Of a stretch of 64,000 nt of DNA, positions 28,301-34,923 are shown piece by piece; the stretch's first letter is position 1, and the number at the start of each line of letters is the position of its first letter. The notes beneath the pieces were generated by a model. It worked only from the letters and a program-made list of their open reading frames with translations. It had not been told where the DNA came from and searched no databases. The position numbers were made by a program, and so were the translations under genes. Source of the stretch: Micromonospora noduli. GTDB lineage: Bacteria; Actinomycetota; Actinomycetes; Mycobacteriales; Micromonosporaceae. The stretch covers positions 1 to 64,000 of the forward strand of contig NZ_PYAK01000036.1 of NCBI RefSeq assembly GCF_003264365.1. Direction: 5' to 3'.

Positions 28301-28856
28301 CTCCCTGTGCGACCGGGCCAAGGCGGCGGTGAACGATACACGCCAGGCCATTGACACCGTCAGCCGTGTGACCGGGCAGGCATGGGACGCGACGTCCGAA
28401 TGGGTGAAGGACAACCGGGGAATGCTCGTGACGTTAGCGGCAACCGCCGGATGCTTCGTCCCAGCTGTTGGGCTGGCGGCGTGCGCCGGACTCCAGGCAC
28501 TTGCCTACGGCGTGCGTACCCAGCAGGCAATCAGTGAGGGCGGCGGATGGGAAGAAAACAAGGAAAGGATTATGGTTGATGGCGTTTTGACAGCAGGAAC
28601 CCTCGGTATTGGCGGTGCCTTCCGGATGGCGCAGTACGGAAAGGTCGGCGGTGTCAAGGGGGTCCCGCTGGTGCCGCTGCCAAAATTCATCTCGCCGTCC
28701 AACAACGCTGCCTACCAAAAAGTTTCGACTGAGGGCTGGAATGCCGCGACCTCGATGAAGATGCCGTGGAGCTTGGGGCCGACGATTGCCAAATCGATGG
28801 CATGGTCCGGTCCTGCTTTCGGAGTGAACAAGTGTTTCGTGCAGCAGGCATGCTGA
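22389..28856 (+). CDS. Giant secreted RHS/YD-repeat protein with variable C-terminal tip (polymorphic toxin type)
   Basis: The 2155-residue protein begins with a basic, hydrophobic signal peptide (to about residue 37). A beta-rich region leads into a long series of YD repeats (YDANGN, YDNAGN, YDADGN and similar), which in known RHS and teneurin proteins build a closed shell. The RHS core occupies about 1805-1908, with DHQGTPTLY, RSYDPLAGRF and the boundary SSDPTG. The remaining tip of about 245 residues is Lys/Pro- and Cys-rich, contains a hydrophobic hairpin (about 2013-2041) and ends in a cysteine. No HINT or known nuclease motif is visible, so a toxin activity is not shown. GC falls in the tip, which suggests exchange. 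Confidence 0.9.
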   Translation: MAVRGGLRLLTRPRRLVAVVAAASLAASLLSGAPAVAKPKETELAKAPATSPGQSVKGVKPLPTKFVTPPDDAKSTFKSTRTVWPKAASARMELAAVPAGARAASPARVRAVGTPVWAESVAAKTGESVGAWRLDVKVADRKATEAAGVDGVLLSVDSDVRSGAVRVGVDYAGFAEAFGGNYGSRLRLVRLPACALTTPTRSECRTGQPLASTNDAGARSVSAEVPLAANAGARAAGGVTVLAAVAAAGEEGGKGGTYAATDLKPSGSWTGGGSTGSFTYSYPVTVPPAASDLVPTVALSYDSGSVDGQTASTNAQASWVGDGWSTPRSYVEQSFASCMDEPGGSASPVKTPDRCYDGPLLTLSLNGSSTALVWDAAKEVWKPESDNGEVVTHHKNANNGSGTYNTDYWQVTLRDGTSYEFGRNRLPGWTSGKAETKSVDHTPVYSPHSGDPCYNSAGFSSSVCTMAYRWNLDYVTDTNGNAMAYYYNQATNFYGRNKGASDVSYIRDSNLARIDYGFAGGGAYGTVANQVVFNTGDRCLSGACQPLNAANKANWPDVPFDLICASGADCDDWSPSFFSTVRLTSIEARQYNTATSTYEKVDSYALSQSMPATGDGTSPTLWLTGVVRTGHDTSAGGSTAAITLPSVSFTGIKLPNRVDTAGGLPSFYRQRIATITTETGSVISPSYELPVPCTAPVTTDPAANTKSCYPVYWTPDGYTAPAKDWFNKYAVTRVTSTDPTGGAAALSTSYKYLGGAAWHFDENEVVKTKYRSYGQFRGYAKVQTFTGDGVNDRRTQTETAYYRGMSKNNNSTVVNLTDSAGGLHEDIDELAGKELESAQYLGEGGRVDSSTITSYWVSAATATRSRSGLSALTAQWVAPVKTYTRQAVTSSGSVAWRNTATDSSYDANTASPTFGELKNTYTYTVPVDAAYNQCTTYTYAPANTTKNLAGLVSQTETVSVACGGFTQGSPASVPGSVNTLTAPGSVNRPAQVVKAERSFYDVTDFSTTFPQAAAPSKGNVTMTQVAKDHTSGAYAWQTTGRSTYDSYGRVTDSYDAKGNKTTSGYTMNAVKLVTATSSTNAAGHGSSATLDTKRGMSLVSTDANDIVTTQQYDALGRATSVWLNSRATSVAANHKFTYTVSKTGVSATTTQTLNNSNGYQTSVTIYDALLRTRQTQSITPAGGRMITDTFYDTRGGTRASYNGWWDDGSLPTVSTPVSAANLGKQVPNQTLTTYDGLGRAVVVTNAKNGVTVSTTTTVYAGDRTTVVPPTGGVVSATLTDPIGRKKELHEYSARPTVTTPADTFTGMFTVTGGTATVSKYGYDEHGNQSTLTDASNNVWTSTYNLLGQVVSKVDPDAGNSSMSYDANGNLEQSTDGRGKTLSFTYDSLDRKTGEFAATVANQSTANRRATWVYDNSNSVAGVTNALGKLTTTTAYRGGQAYVTQQKAFNVFGGSLGTTVTIPDTEGALGGSYAFGHTYTSVLGLPLTDTYPAKGSLPSETVLHGYTGVLDLPTTLGGLAGYSQSVSYDAYGRVDQQKIGSASSHAFVTNTYDPHTARLTNQLVTRSTTTPTTVDEQEYRYDLVGNITRKISKRLGTTTPAETQCYGYDGLARLTEAWTGTDACATTPTDTNKSMVGNAIGAGSAYWTSWQIDPIGNRTKQVEHNLTGGTDTTTTYAYNGNGQNKPHTLTSTTKTGGATGTTSYTYDNAGNTTGRNAAQGNQTLTWDDAGKLGTVTGGTSGTNTFIYDADGNLLLQKEPGKNTLYLPGQQLTLNTTTSVVTGSRYYALPGGGTSIRTGSGTAYTFAIDDHQGTPTLYLDSTAQNPTWRQYTPYGAPRGATITAPDNHGFLDKPMSPTGLTTVGARSYDPLAGRFISIDPLQDATQPQQWNGYSYANNTPVTSSDPTGMIPDDCKYFDCYGYDVKKGCPDGCGSTDNVTYGKKNKLTSTKQKRGKYVPPPRHTPKPKKCGFLSSLCDRAKAAVNDTRQAIDTVSRVTGQAWDATSEWVKDNRGMLVTLAATAGCFVPAVGLAACAGLQALAYGVRTQQAISEGGGWEENKERIMVDGVLTAGTLGIGGAFRMAQYGKVGGVKGVPLVPLPKFISPSNNAAYQKVSTEGWNAATSMKMPWSLGPTIAKSMAWSGPAFGVNKCFVQQAC

Positions 28857-28908
28857 CATGGGCTCTACGGGGAAGGGCTTCGTGAAGTCCGCACGGGTGT
28901 GATCACGC

Positions 28909-28953
28909 ACCGGTGGGAGCGCACTATGATCTCGGCGGTGCGCTCCCACCGGT
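28909..28953 (+). terminator. Perfect 16-bp hairpin between RHS gene and small membrane gene
   Basis: The arms 28909-28924 (ACCGGTGGGAGCGCAC) and 28938-28953 are exact complements around a 13-base loop. It lies 52 bases after the RHS stop and should end or weaken that transcript. The loop itself contains TATGAT, a near-consensus -10 box. Confidence 0.6.
28925..28930 (+). promoter_or_regulatory. Candidate -10 box TATGAT in the hairpin loop
   Basis: TATGAT sits in the loop of the hairpin, with predicted initiation near 28937 and the next gene's GGGAGGG ribosome-binding site at 28979-28985. No clear -35 box is seen at standard spacing, so confidence is low. Confidence 0.35.
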
Positions 28954-28990
28954 TCGTTGGGGGCGATGGTCAGGACGCGGGAGGGTCGAC

Positions 28991-29458
28991 ATGAGAACAG
29001 CCTGGCGGTCATGGTTCTGGAACATCACGCTGCTGATCGTCATGCTGGTGATGGCAATCATCGTCACTGGTGTCGCGATCTCCGAGAAGAACATGGTTGC
29101 GGCAGCCGGCTTTGGGGTCGGTGGGCTCCTATGCTGGATCGGAGCTTTCCGGGCACCAACTCTTGGCGTCTACGCCAAGCCCCAGGGTGTCGTGGTGCGA
29201 GAGTTCACCCGCACCAGGACGGTTGGGTGGGGTGAGATCCTCGGGATCGAAATGGCGGGCGGCGAAGGTTCCGCAAGCCTGTCGGGGCCGGTGATACGAC
29301 GACGAGGCAAGGGTGGCAAGGAAACGGTCGTCGAGCTGAATGCCCTCGGCGGATACGGACTCTTCCGGCCCAATGACTCGCCTGGGCGACAGGCCGTGGC
29401 TGGCCTGAATGAGCACCTGAAGACCTGGCGGAGCAGTCAGGATCCCCGATCGGTGTGA
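28991..29458 (+). CDS. Small membrane protein with PH-like domain, candidate immunity protein
   Basis: From ATG 28991 with GGGAGGG upstream this gives 155 residues. Two adjacent membrane segments (about 9-31 and 36-56) are followed by a compact beta-rich domain (VYAKPQGVVVREF, VGWGEILGIEMAGG) resembling small bacterial PH-like domains. It lies directly after the RHS tip on the same strand, where polymorphic toxin loci carry immunity genes, and shares the lower GC of the tip. Membrane location would suit protection against an effector acting at the membrane. The immunity role is inference from position; PH-like membrane proteins also occur elsewhere in actinobacteria. Confidence 0.7.
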   Translation: MRTAWRSWFWNITLLIVMLVMAIIVTGVAISEKNMVAAAGFGVGGLLCWIGAFRAPTLGVYAKPQGVVVREFTRTRTVGWGEILGIEMAGGEGSASLSGPVIRRRGKGGKETVVELNALGGYGLFRPNDSPGRQAVAGLNEHLKTWRSSQDPRSV

Positions 29459-29641
29459 CTACCGCAGTTCTGTGCTAGCTTCCCTCCGTCGATTGTTGGC
29501 GTCGGTTGCGGCATGTCAGGCGCGAGGCGCGCCAATCTCTACGCTTTGGGGGCGGCGGGCGCGCATCCAGAAGAGAGGTTGACCAAAAGTCAAATATCCG
29601 CAGAGTCAGTCTGCGTCTTTGGCTGCGCAGGTTGACGCATT

Positions 29642-29681
29642 AAAAAGAGGCGGCCCGCCGGGTCGATAGTGGCGGACCGCC
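29642..29681 (-). terminator. Intrinsic terminator after glgB with U-tract
   Basis: Read on the minus strand, GGCGGTCCGCC and GGCGGGCCGCC form an 11-bp stem with one mismatch and an 11-base loop (29649-29681), followed directly by TCTTTTTAA. It begins about 66 bases after the glgB stop. A true T-run is unusual in this GC-rich window, so this is a convincing intrinsic terminator. Confidence 0.8.
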
Positions 29682-29747
29682 CGTTCCGATCGGGGCCGAC
29701 GGCTGCCAGCGCAGCGAAAATGCACATGGCAGGCGTAGTGCTGGTGA

Positions 29748-31850
29748 TTAGCTCTGCCGGAGCCAGACCGCGCCCAGCGGCGGCACCTGGAGGGCCGCCG
29801 AGGCGACCATCCCGTGCCACGGCACGTCCTCGGCGTGCACCGCACCCATGTTGCCCACCCCGGACCCGCCGTAGTGGTGGGCGTCGGTGTTGAGCACCTC
29901 GGTCCACGTCCCGCCGGCCGGCAGGCCGATCCGGTAGTCGTGCAGCGGCTGGGCGGAGAAGTTCGCCACGCACACCAGCGTCGAGCCGTCCGGGGCGATC
30001 CGGACGAACGACACGGTGTTGTTGGCGACGTCGTCACCGGCGATCCAGCGGAACCCGGCCGGCTCGGTGTCCTGTGCCCAGAGCGCCGGAGTGTCCCGGT
30101 AGACCCGGTTGAGGTCACCGACGAGTCGTTGCACGCCAGCACGGGCCGGGTCGTGCAGCAGGTACCAGTCGAGGCCGCGCTCCTCGCTCCACTCCCGGTC
30201 GTCGGCCAGTTCGGAGCCCATGAAGAGCAACTGCTTGCCGGGGTGCGCCCACATGTACGCCAGCAGCGCCCGCACGTTCGCCAACCGCTGCCAGGTGTCA
30301 CCGGGCATCTTGCCGGCCAGTGAGCCCTTGCCGTGCACCACCTCGTCGTGGCTGATCGGCAGCACGTAGTTCTCGCTCCAGGCGTACGCCAGGGAGAAGG
30401 TGAGCTGGTGGTGGTGGTGCTGGCGGTAGATCGGGTCCTTCGAGGTGTAGAGCAGGGTGTCGTGCATCCAGCCCATGTTCCACTTGAACCCGAAGCCCAG
30501 CCCGCCGTCGGCGGTGGGGCGGGTGACGCCCGGCCAGGCGGTCGACTCCTCGGCGATCATGACGACGCCGGCGTGGTGCTTGTAGACGGTCGCGTTCACC
30601 TCCTGCATGAGCGCGATGGCCTCCAGGTTCTCCCGGCCGCCGTACTTGTTCGGGGCCCACTCGCCCTGGTTGCGGGAGTAGTCCAGGTAGAGCATCGAGG
30701 CGACCGCGTCGACCCGCAGCCCGTCGACGTGGAACTGGTCGCACCAGTAGAGCGCGTTGGCGACCAGGAAGTTGCGCACCTCGTTGCGACCGAAGTCGAA
30801 GACGTACGTGCCCCAGTCGGGGTGCTCGCCGCGCCGCGGGTCGGGGTGCTCGTAGAGCGGGGTGCCGTCGAACCGGGCCAGCGCCCACTCGTCCTTCGGG
30901 AAGTGCGCGGGCACCCAGTCCAGGAGTACGCCGATGCCGGCGGCGTGCAGCCGGTCGACGAGGTGGCGGAACTCGTCCGGGTCGCCGAACCGGGAGGTCG
31001 GCGCGTAGTAGCCGGTCACCTGGTAGCCCCAGGAGCCGCCGAACGGGTGCTCCATCACCGGGAGGAACTCCACGTGCGTGAAGCCCAGCTCGGTGACGTA
31101 CGCGGTGAGTTGTTCGGCCAGTTCGCGGTAGCCCAGCCCGGGTCGCCACGAACCGAGGTGCACCTCGTAGACGCTCATCGGTTCCTGGTGCGGCTGCCGT
31201 TCGGCGCGCCGGGCCAGCCAGTCCGCGTCGTCCCACCGGTACGTCGAGTGGTGCACCACCGAGGCGGTGGCCGGCGGCACCTCGGCGTACGCGGCGAGGG
31301 GGTCGGCCTTGTCCCGCCACTGCCCGTCGGCGCCCAGCACCCGGTACTTGTAGCGGGCCCCGGCCCGGGCGTTGGGGACGAACAGCTCCCACACCCCGCT
31401 GGAGCCGAGTGACCGCATGGGCCAGCCGTCGTCGGGGCCCCAGCCGGTGAAGTCGCCGATCACCCGCACCCCACCGGCGTTGGGCGCCCAGACACTGAAC
31501 GCCACGCCCTCGTCGAAGACCCGGGCGCCGAGCGCCTCCCACAGTCGCTCGTGCCGGCCCTCGCGGATCAGGTGCAGGTCCAGCTCACCGAGGGTCGGCG
31601 GGTAGCGGTACGGGTCGTCGTGGGTGGTGCCGTCGACCTCCACCCGGTAGTCGAGCACGGTGCCGTCGACCTGCGCCTCGAAGACGCCCACGTCGTGCAC
31701 CCGCTTCATCGGGTGCCGTTCGTCGCCGACGAGCAGCGCCACGTCGGCGGCGCCCCGGCGCATCGTGCGGATCGTCGTCGAGGAGTCGGCGGGGTGCGCG
31801 CCGAGCACCGCGTGCGGGTCGTGCGTCGCGCCGGAGATCAGCTGGTCCAT
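29748..31850 (-). CDS. glgB: 1,4-alpha-glucan branching enzyme GlgB
   Basis: From ATG 31850 (MDQLISGATHDPHAVLG) this encodes 700 residues, a normal GlgB length. An N-terminal CBM48 region precedes the GH13 barrel with nucleophile Asp381 (LRVDAV) and acid/base Glu434 (MIAEEST), 53 residues apart as in E. coli GlgB, and a C-terminal beta domain. It introduces alpha-1,6 branches into the linear glucan made by GlgE. The frame continues upstream into glgE, but the ATG matches the family start. The gene overlaps the end of glgE by 13 bases, so the two are cotranscribed and probably translationally coupled. Confidence 0.96.
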   Translation of the reverse strand: MDQLISGATHDPHAVLGAHPADSSTTIRTMRRGAADVALLVGDERHPMKRVHDVGVFEAQVDGTVLDYRVEVDGTTHDDPYRYPPTLGELDLHLIREGRHERLWEALGARVFDEGVAFSVWAPNAGGVRVIGDFTGWGPDDGWPMRSLGSSGVWELFVPNARAGARYKYRVLGADGQWRDKADPLAAYAEVPPATASVVHHSTYRWDDADWLARRAERQPHQEPMSVYEVHLGSWRPGLGYRELAEQLTAYVTELGFTHVEFLPVMEHPFGGSWGYQVTGYYAPTSRFGDPDEFRHLVDRLHAAGIGVLLDWVPAHFPKDEWALARFDGTPLYEHPDPRRGEHPDWGTYVFDFGRNEVRNFLVANALYWCDQFHVDGLRVDAVASMLYLDYSRNQGEWAPNKYGGRENLEAIALMQEVNATVYKHHAGVVMIAEESTAWPGVTRPTADGGLGFGFKWNMGWMHDTLLYTSKDPIYRQHHHHQLTFSLAYAWSENYVLPISHDEVVHGKGSLAGKMPGDTWQRLANVRALLAYMWAHPGKQLLFMGSELADDREWSEERGLDWYLLHDPARAGVQRLVGDLNRVYRDTPALWAQDTEPAGFRWIAGDDVANNTVSFVRIAPDGSTLVCVANFSAQPLHDYRIGLPAGGTWTEVLNTDAHHYGGSGVGNMGAVHAEDVPWHGMVASAALQVPPLGAVWLRQS

Positions 31851-34078
31851 CGGGCGTCCTTCGGAGCGGCGTCGGTCGGTACGGGGGCGGACGGGCGGGT
31901 GGCCGCTCGGCGCGGCGGGGTCGGAACCGGGCCCGACCGGCGGGGCGGAGTCGGAACGGGAGCTGTCGACGCGGGAGGCGCCGGAGCAGGAGGTGTCGGC
32001 GCAGGAGGTGTCGGGACGGGGGCTGTCGGTGCGGGGGCTGTCGGTGCGGTGCCGCCGGAGAGGTCGTCGGGCACCTCGGCGACGCTGAGGTCGGCCGGCT
32101 CGGCGCCCGCCGGCAGCGGCACGGTCGGCGGGGTCGGGCGACGCACTGTCAACACGTGCGCGGGTTGCAGGTACGGGTCGAGCCGTACCGCGTTGCGCTG
32201 ACCCCAGTCGTAACTGGTGCCGGTCAGCTCGTCGTACACAGTGAACCGTTCGTGCCAGTCGAAGCCGAGCGCCGGCATGTCGAGGGTGGTGTTGCCCCAC
32301 TGCACCTCGCGCGAGTCGAAAGAGCAGATCACGATGACCGTGTTGCCGGTCTCCGGATCGTGCTTGGACCAACAGAGCAGCGCCGGGTTGTCGATCTCGT
32401 GGAAGCGCAGGTTGCGGAGCTGATGCAGGGCCGGGTTGTGCTGGCGTACCCGGTTGAGGGTGGCCAGGAACGGCGCCAGCGAGCGGCCCTGCGCCTCGGC
32501 ACCGGCCCAGTCCCGGGGTCGCAGCTCGTACTTCTCGTTGTCCAGGTACTCCTCGGCGCCCGGTCGGGCCACGTGCTCGAACAGCTCGTAACCGGCGTAC
32601 AGGCCCCAGGAGGGGGAGAGCAGCGCGGCCAGCACCGCCCGGATCTTGAACATCGGCGGGCCGCCGTGCTGCAACGACTCGTGCAGGATGTCCGGCGTGT
32701 TCGGCCAGAAGTTCGGCCGCATGTAGTCGGCCGCCTCGATCAGCTCCTCGCAGTACGCCCGCATCTCGGCCGCCGTCGTGCGCCAGGTGAAATAGGTGTA
32801 CGACTGCGTGAAGCCGATCTTGCCGAGGCCGTGCATGATGGCCGGCCGGGTGAACGCCTCGGCCAGGAACAGCACGTCCGGGTCGACCGCCTTCACCTCG
32901 GCGATCAGCCAGTGCCAGAAGTCGAACGGCTTGGTGTGCGGGTTGTCCACCCGGAAGATCCGGATGCCCTCGCCGACCCAGTGCAGCACCACCCGCAGCA
33001 CCTCGGCCCGGATGCCCTCCGGGTCGTTGTCGAAGTTGACCGGGTAGATGTCCTGGTACTTCTTCGGCGGGTTCTCCGCGTACGCGATGCTGCCGTCGGC
33101 CCGGGTGGTGAACCACTCCGGGTGCTCGGTGACCCACGGGTGGTCCGGCGCGCACTGCAACGCCAGGTCCATCGCCACTTCCAGGCCTTGTGCCGCCGCC
33201 GCCTGGATGAAGGCCCGGAAGTCCGCCTGCGTACCCAGATCGGGGTGGATCGCGTCGTGGCCGCCCTCGGCGGCGCCGATCGCCCACGGCGAGCCCACGT
33301 CGGTCGGCCCGGCGGTGAGCGCGTTGTTCGGGCCCTTGCGGTTGACCCGGCCGATCGGGTGGATCGGCGGCAGGTAGAGCACGTCGAAGCCCATCGCGGC
33401 CACCCCCGGCAGCCGCTCGGTGGCGGTCGCGAAGGTGCCGGACCGCCCGCCCACCGCCCCTTCGGAGCGGGGGAAGAACTCGTACCAGGCCGAGTAGAGC
33501 GCCCGCTTGCGGTCAACCCAGATCGAGTACGTGTCACCGACGGTGACCAGCTCCCGGACCGGGTGCTCCCAGAGCAGGTCGGCCAGGCCCAGCGCCGGGT
33601 CGACCCGCTGCGCCAGTGGCAGGTCGGTGTCGACCAGCGCGGTGAGGGCGTCGGCGACCCGGGGCCGGTCGGCGGTCGGCACGAGACCCCGGGCGGCGGC
33701 GAGCACCCGCGCGCCCTCGGCCAGGTCGTTGGCCAGGTCCTCCGGCCCCTGCCCGGCGGCGATCTTCTTGGTCACCGCGTTCTGCCAGGTCAGGTACGGG
33801 TCCTGGAACGCCTCCACGGAGAAGGTCCACGAGCCGACGGCGTCCGGTGCGATGGTGGCGTGCCAGCGGTCCTGGCCGGGCTCGCCGGGGCGCATCCGGG
33901 TGAACGGCCGGCTCGCGCCGTCCGGCCCAGCCCACACCACGTTGCAGCCCAGCGCGTCGTGCCCCTCCCGGTAGGCGCGCGCCGACACCGGAACGGGCTC
34001 GTCGACCACCGCCTTGGCCGGGTATCGCCCGCACGAGACGACGGGGGAGACGTCTTCGATCGGGAACCGTCCAGTCAC
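31838..34078 (-). CDS. glgE: Alpha-1,4-glucan:maltose-1-phosphate maltosyltransferase GlgE
   Basis: The 746-residue GH13_3 enzyme extends alpha-1,4-glucan with maltosyl units from maltose 1-phosphate, the key step of the GlgE glycogen pathway. Nucleophile Asp378 lies in FRVDNPHTKP and acid/base Glu407 in FLAEAFTRP, 29 residues apart as in Streptomyces GlgE. The N-terminal carbohydrate-binding-like domain and the barrel end by about residue 660. The last 70 residues form an unusual Pro/Thr/Ala-rich tail with PTPP repeats, beyond the usual family length. It is the first gene of a glgE-glgB operon. The maltose 1-phosphate source could be GlgM at 38.5 kb; TreS and Mak are not in the window. Confidence 0.96.
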   Translation of the reverse strand: MTGRFPIEDVSPVVSCGRYPAKAVVDEPVPVSARAYREGHDALGCNVVWAGPDGASRPFTRMRPGEPGQDRWHATIAPDAVGSWTFSVEAFQDPYLTWQNAVTKKIAAGQGPEDLANDLAEGARVLAAARGLVPTADRPRVADALTALVDTDLPLAQRVDPALGLADLLWEHPVRELVTVGDTYSIWVDRKRALYSAWYEFFPRSEGAVGGRSGTFATATERLPGVAAMGFDVLYLPPIHPIGRVNRKGPNNALTAGPTDVGSPWAIGAAEGGHDAIHPDLGTQADFRAFIQAAAAQGLEVAMDLALQCAPDHPWVTEHPEWFTTRADGSIAYAENPPKKYQDIYPVNFDNDPEGIRAEVLRVVLHWVGEGIRIFRVDNPHTKPFDFWHWLIAEVKAVDPDVLFLAEAFTRPAIMHGLGKIGFTQSYTYFTWRTTAAEMRAYCEELIEAADYMRPNFWPNTPDILHESLQHGGPPMFKIRAVLAALLSPSWGLYAGYELFEHVARPGAEEYLDNEKYELRPRDWAGAEAQGRSLAPFLATLNRVRQHNPALHQLRNLRFHEIDNPALLCWSKHDPETGNTVIVICSFDSREVQWGNTTLDMPALGFDWHERFTVYDELTGTSYDWGQRNAVRLDPYLQPAHVLTVRRPTPPTVPLPAGAEPADLSVAEVPDDLSGGTAPTAPAPTAPVPTPPAPTPPAPAPPASTAPVPTPPRRSGPVPTPPRRAATRPSAPVPTDAAPKDARWTS
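31880..32056 (-). repeat. Low-complexity Pro/Thr-rich coding repeat in glgE tail
   Basis: Short related units encode PTPP four times among AP and VP dipeptides. The DNA shows repeated blocks such as GGTGTCGG and GGGGGCTGTCGGTGCG on the plus strand. The repeat stays in frame and its length could vary between strains. Confidence 0.65.
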
Positions 34079-34228
34079 CCCGCCAACCTACTGCGCGAGA
34101 TCCGTTCGCGCGCGGCCAAGCCGTCAAGATCCACACCGGTTCCAGGAAAGCGCGGTGTCGAGGCGACCCGGATGCGGCGGTTTTCTGAAACCCGAGTGGA
34201 TCTAGGCCGGGCGAGAGTCCGAACGGCG

Positions 34229-34456
34229 TCAGGCAGGCGGATTCGGTGCCACGAACGAGCCCTTGCCCTGGTGCACCTCGATCCAACCCCGCTCGTCCAA
34301 GATCCGCAGGGCCAGCCTGATGGGTGTGGCGCTGGCTCGATACTGCTCGCCGAGTTCCGCGATGGACGGCAACTTGTCGCCGGGCTGGAGCGTGCCGGAC
34401 TGGATCGAGCGGATCACGTCATCGATGACCTGCTCGTATACGGGTTGTCTCGGCAT
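34229..34456 (-). CDS. HTH-only GntR family regulator
   Basis: From ATG 34456 (MPRQPVYEQ), which follows GAGAGG, this gives only 75 residues: one GntR winged helix (VYEQVIDDVIRSIQSG, then ELGEQYRASATPIRLALRIL) and no effector-binding domain. An in-frame ATG further upstream would add 27 residues that lie in the likely promoter. Mini-GntR proteins of this size are typical of actinomycetes and resemble KorSA-type repressors. It is divergent from a small membrane gene and an XRE regulator gene, and spaced repeats in the shared region suggest that it controls them and itself. Confidence 0.85.
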   Translation of the reverse strand: MPRQPVYEQVIDDVIRSIQSGTLQPGDKLPSIAELGEQYRASATPIRLALRILDERGWIEVHQGKGSFVAPNPPA

Positions 34457-34503
34457 GGCAGGGCCACCTCTCGTCAGCCCTCTGAGCATGCCATCGAACA
34501 TGA

Positions 34504-34545
34504 CACTCTGTGCATCCTGTGTTGACTCTGTACTCACTGCACTCT
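34504..34545. promoter_or_regulatory. Three spaced ACTCT repeats, candidate mini-GntR operator
   Basis: ACTCTGT occurs at 34505-34511 and again at 34525-34531, exactly 20 bases (two helical turns) apart, and a shorter CACTCT is at 34540-34545. The second and third overlap the predicted plus-strand promoter, so a protein bound here would block the small membrane gene and XRE gene. Assignment to the mini-GntR is inference from position. Confidence 0.45.
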
Positions 34546-34550
34546 AAGTT
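34522..34550 (+). promoter_or_regulatory. Sigma-70-type promoter TTGACT-N17-TAAGTT
   Basis: TTGACT (34522-34527) and TAAGTT (34545-34550) are separated by exactly 17 bases, a near-consensus housekeeping promoter. It points toward the small membrane-protein gene, leaving a leader of about 150 bases. Confidence 0.6.
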
Positions 34551-34709
34551 GGATTCGAAGGTCCTCTCGTCAGCAGCGGAGTACCTCCACGTGGTCAGGG
34601 TGGGTGGTGCCCCCGTGTCACCCACCCTGACCTGCACCCCGTCATGCGCCGGATCCCGGCACCCAGTACCTCCATCACCCATCAGTTCTCGCGCCGCGAG
34701 GAGGCACCG

Positions 34710-34907
34710 TTGGACGAGCGACTGCCGGATGAGCCGCTGCCGCCCGCGTACCCCATTGCCGGGGCGCGGCCTCCGCAGCCGGACGGGGATCGGGTGCCCG
34801 GTCCGGCCCGGCCGGCGCGGGCGCCGCTCACCCGGCGGCAGTACGCCTACGGCATCGCGATCGCGGTGGTCGTACTAGTGCTGTTTGTGGTTGGGGTCCT
34901 GCGGTGA
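34710..34907 (+). CDS. Small single-pass membrane protein
   Basis: A TTG at 34710 is five bases after GAGGAGG (34698-34704) and gives 65 residues; an upstream ATG at 34644 is in frame but lacks a ribosome-binding site. The N-terminal 42 residues are Pro/Asp/Arg-rich and the C-terminus is one membrane helix (YAYGIAIAVVVLVLFVVGV) ending in Leu-Arg. The stop is 16 bases before the start of the XRE regulator, so the two form an operon. I do not recognise a family. Confidence 0.65.
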   Translation: MDERLPDEPLPPAYPIAGARPPQPDGDRVPGPARPARAPLTRRQYAYGIAIAVVVLVLFVVGVLR

Positions 34908-34923
34908 GCGCGACGGGCCGGCG

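Noticed and set aside
28926..28994. A 22-codon frame starting in the hairpin loop and overlapping the start of the small membrane gene
   Set aside because: It has no ribosome-binding site and encodes no recognisable peptide; a leader peptide is possible but unsupported.
29579..29593. TTGAC-CAAAA-GTCAA inverted repeat after the small membrane gene
   Set aside because: It is short and lies downstream of genes on both sides, so neither operator nor attachment-site function is supported.
31851..33287. Upstream extension of the glgB frame
   Set aside because: It lies inside glgE in another frame and is Arg/Gly-rich without domains; the ATG at 31850 matches GlgB proteins.
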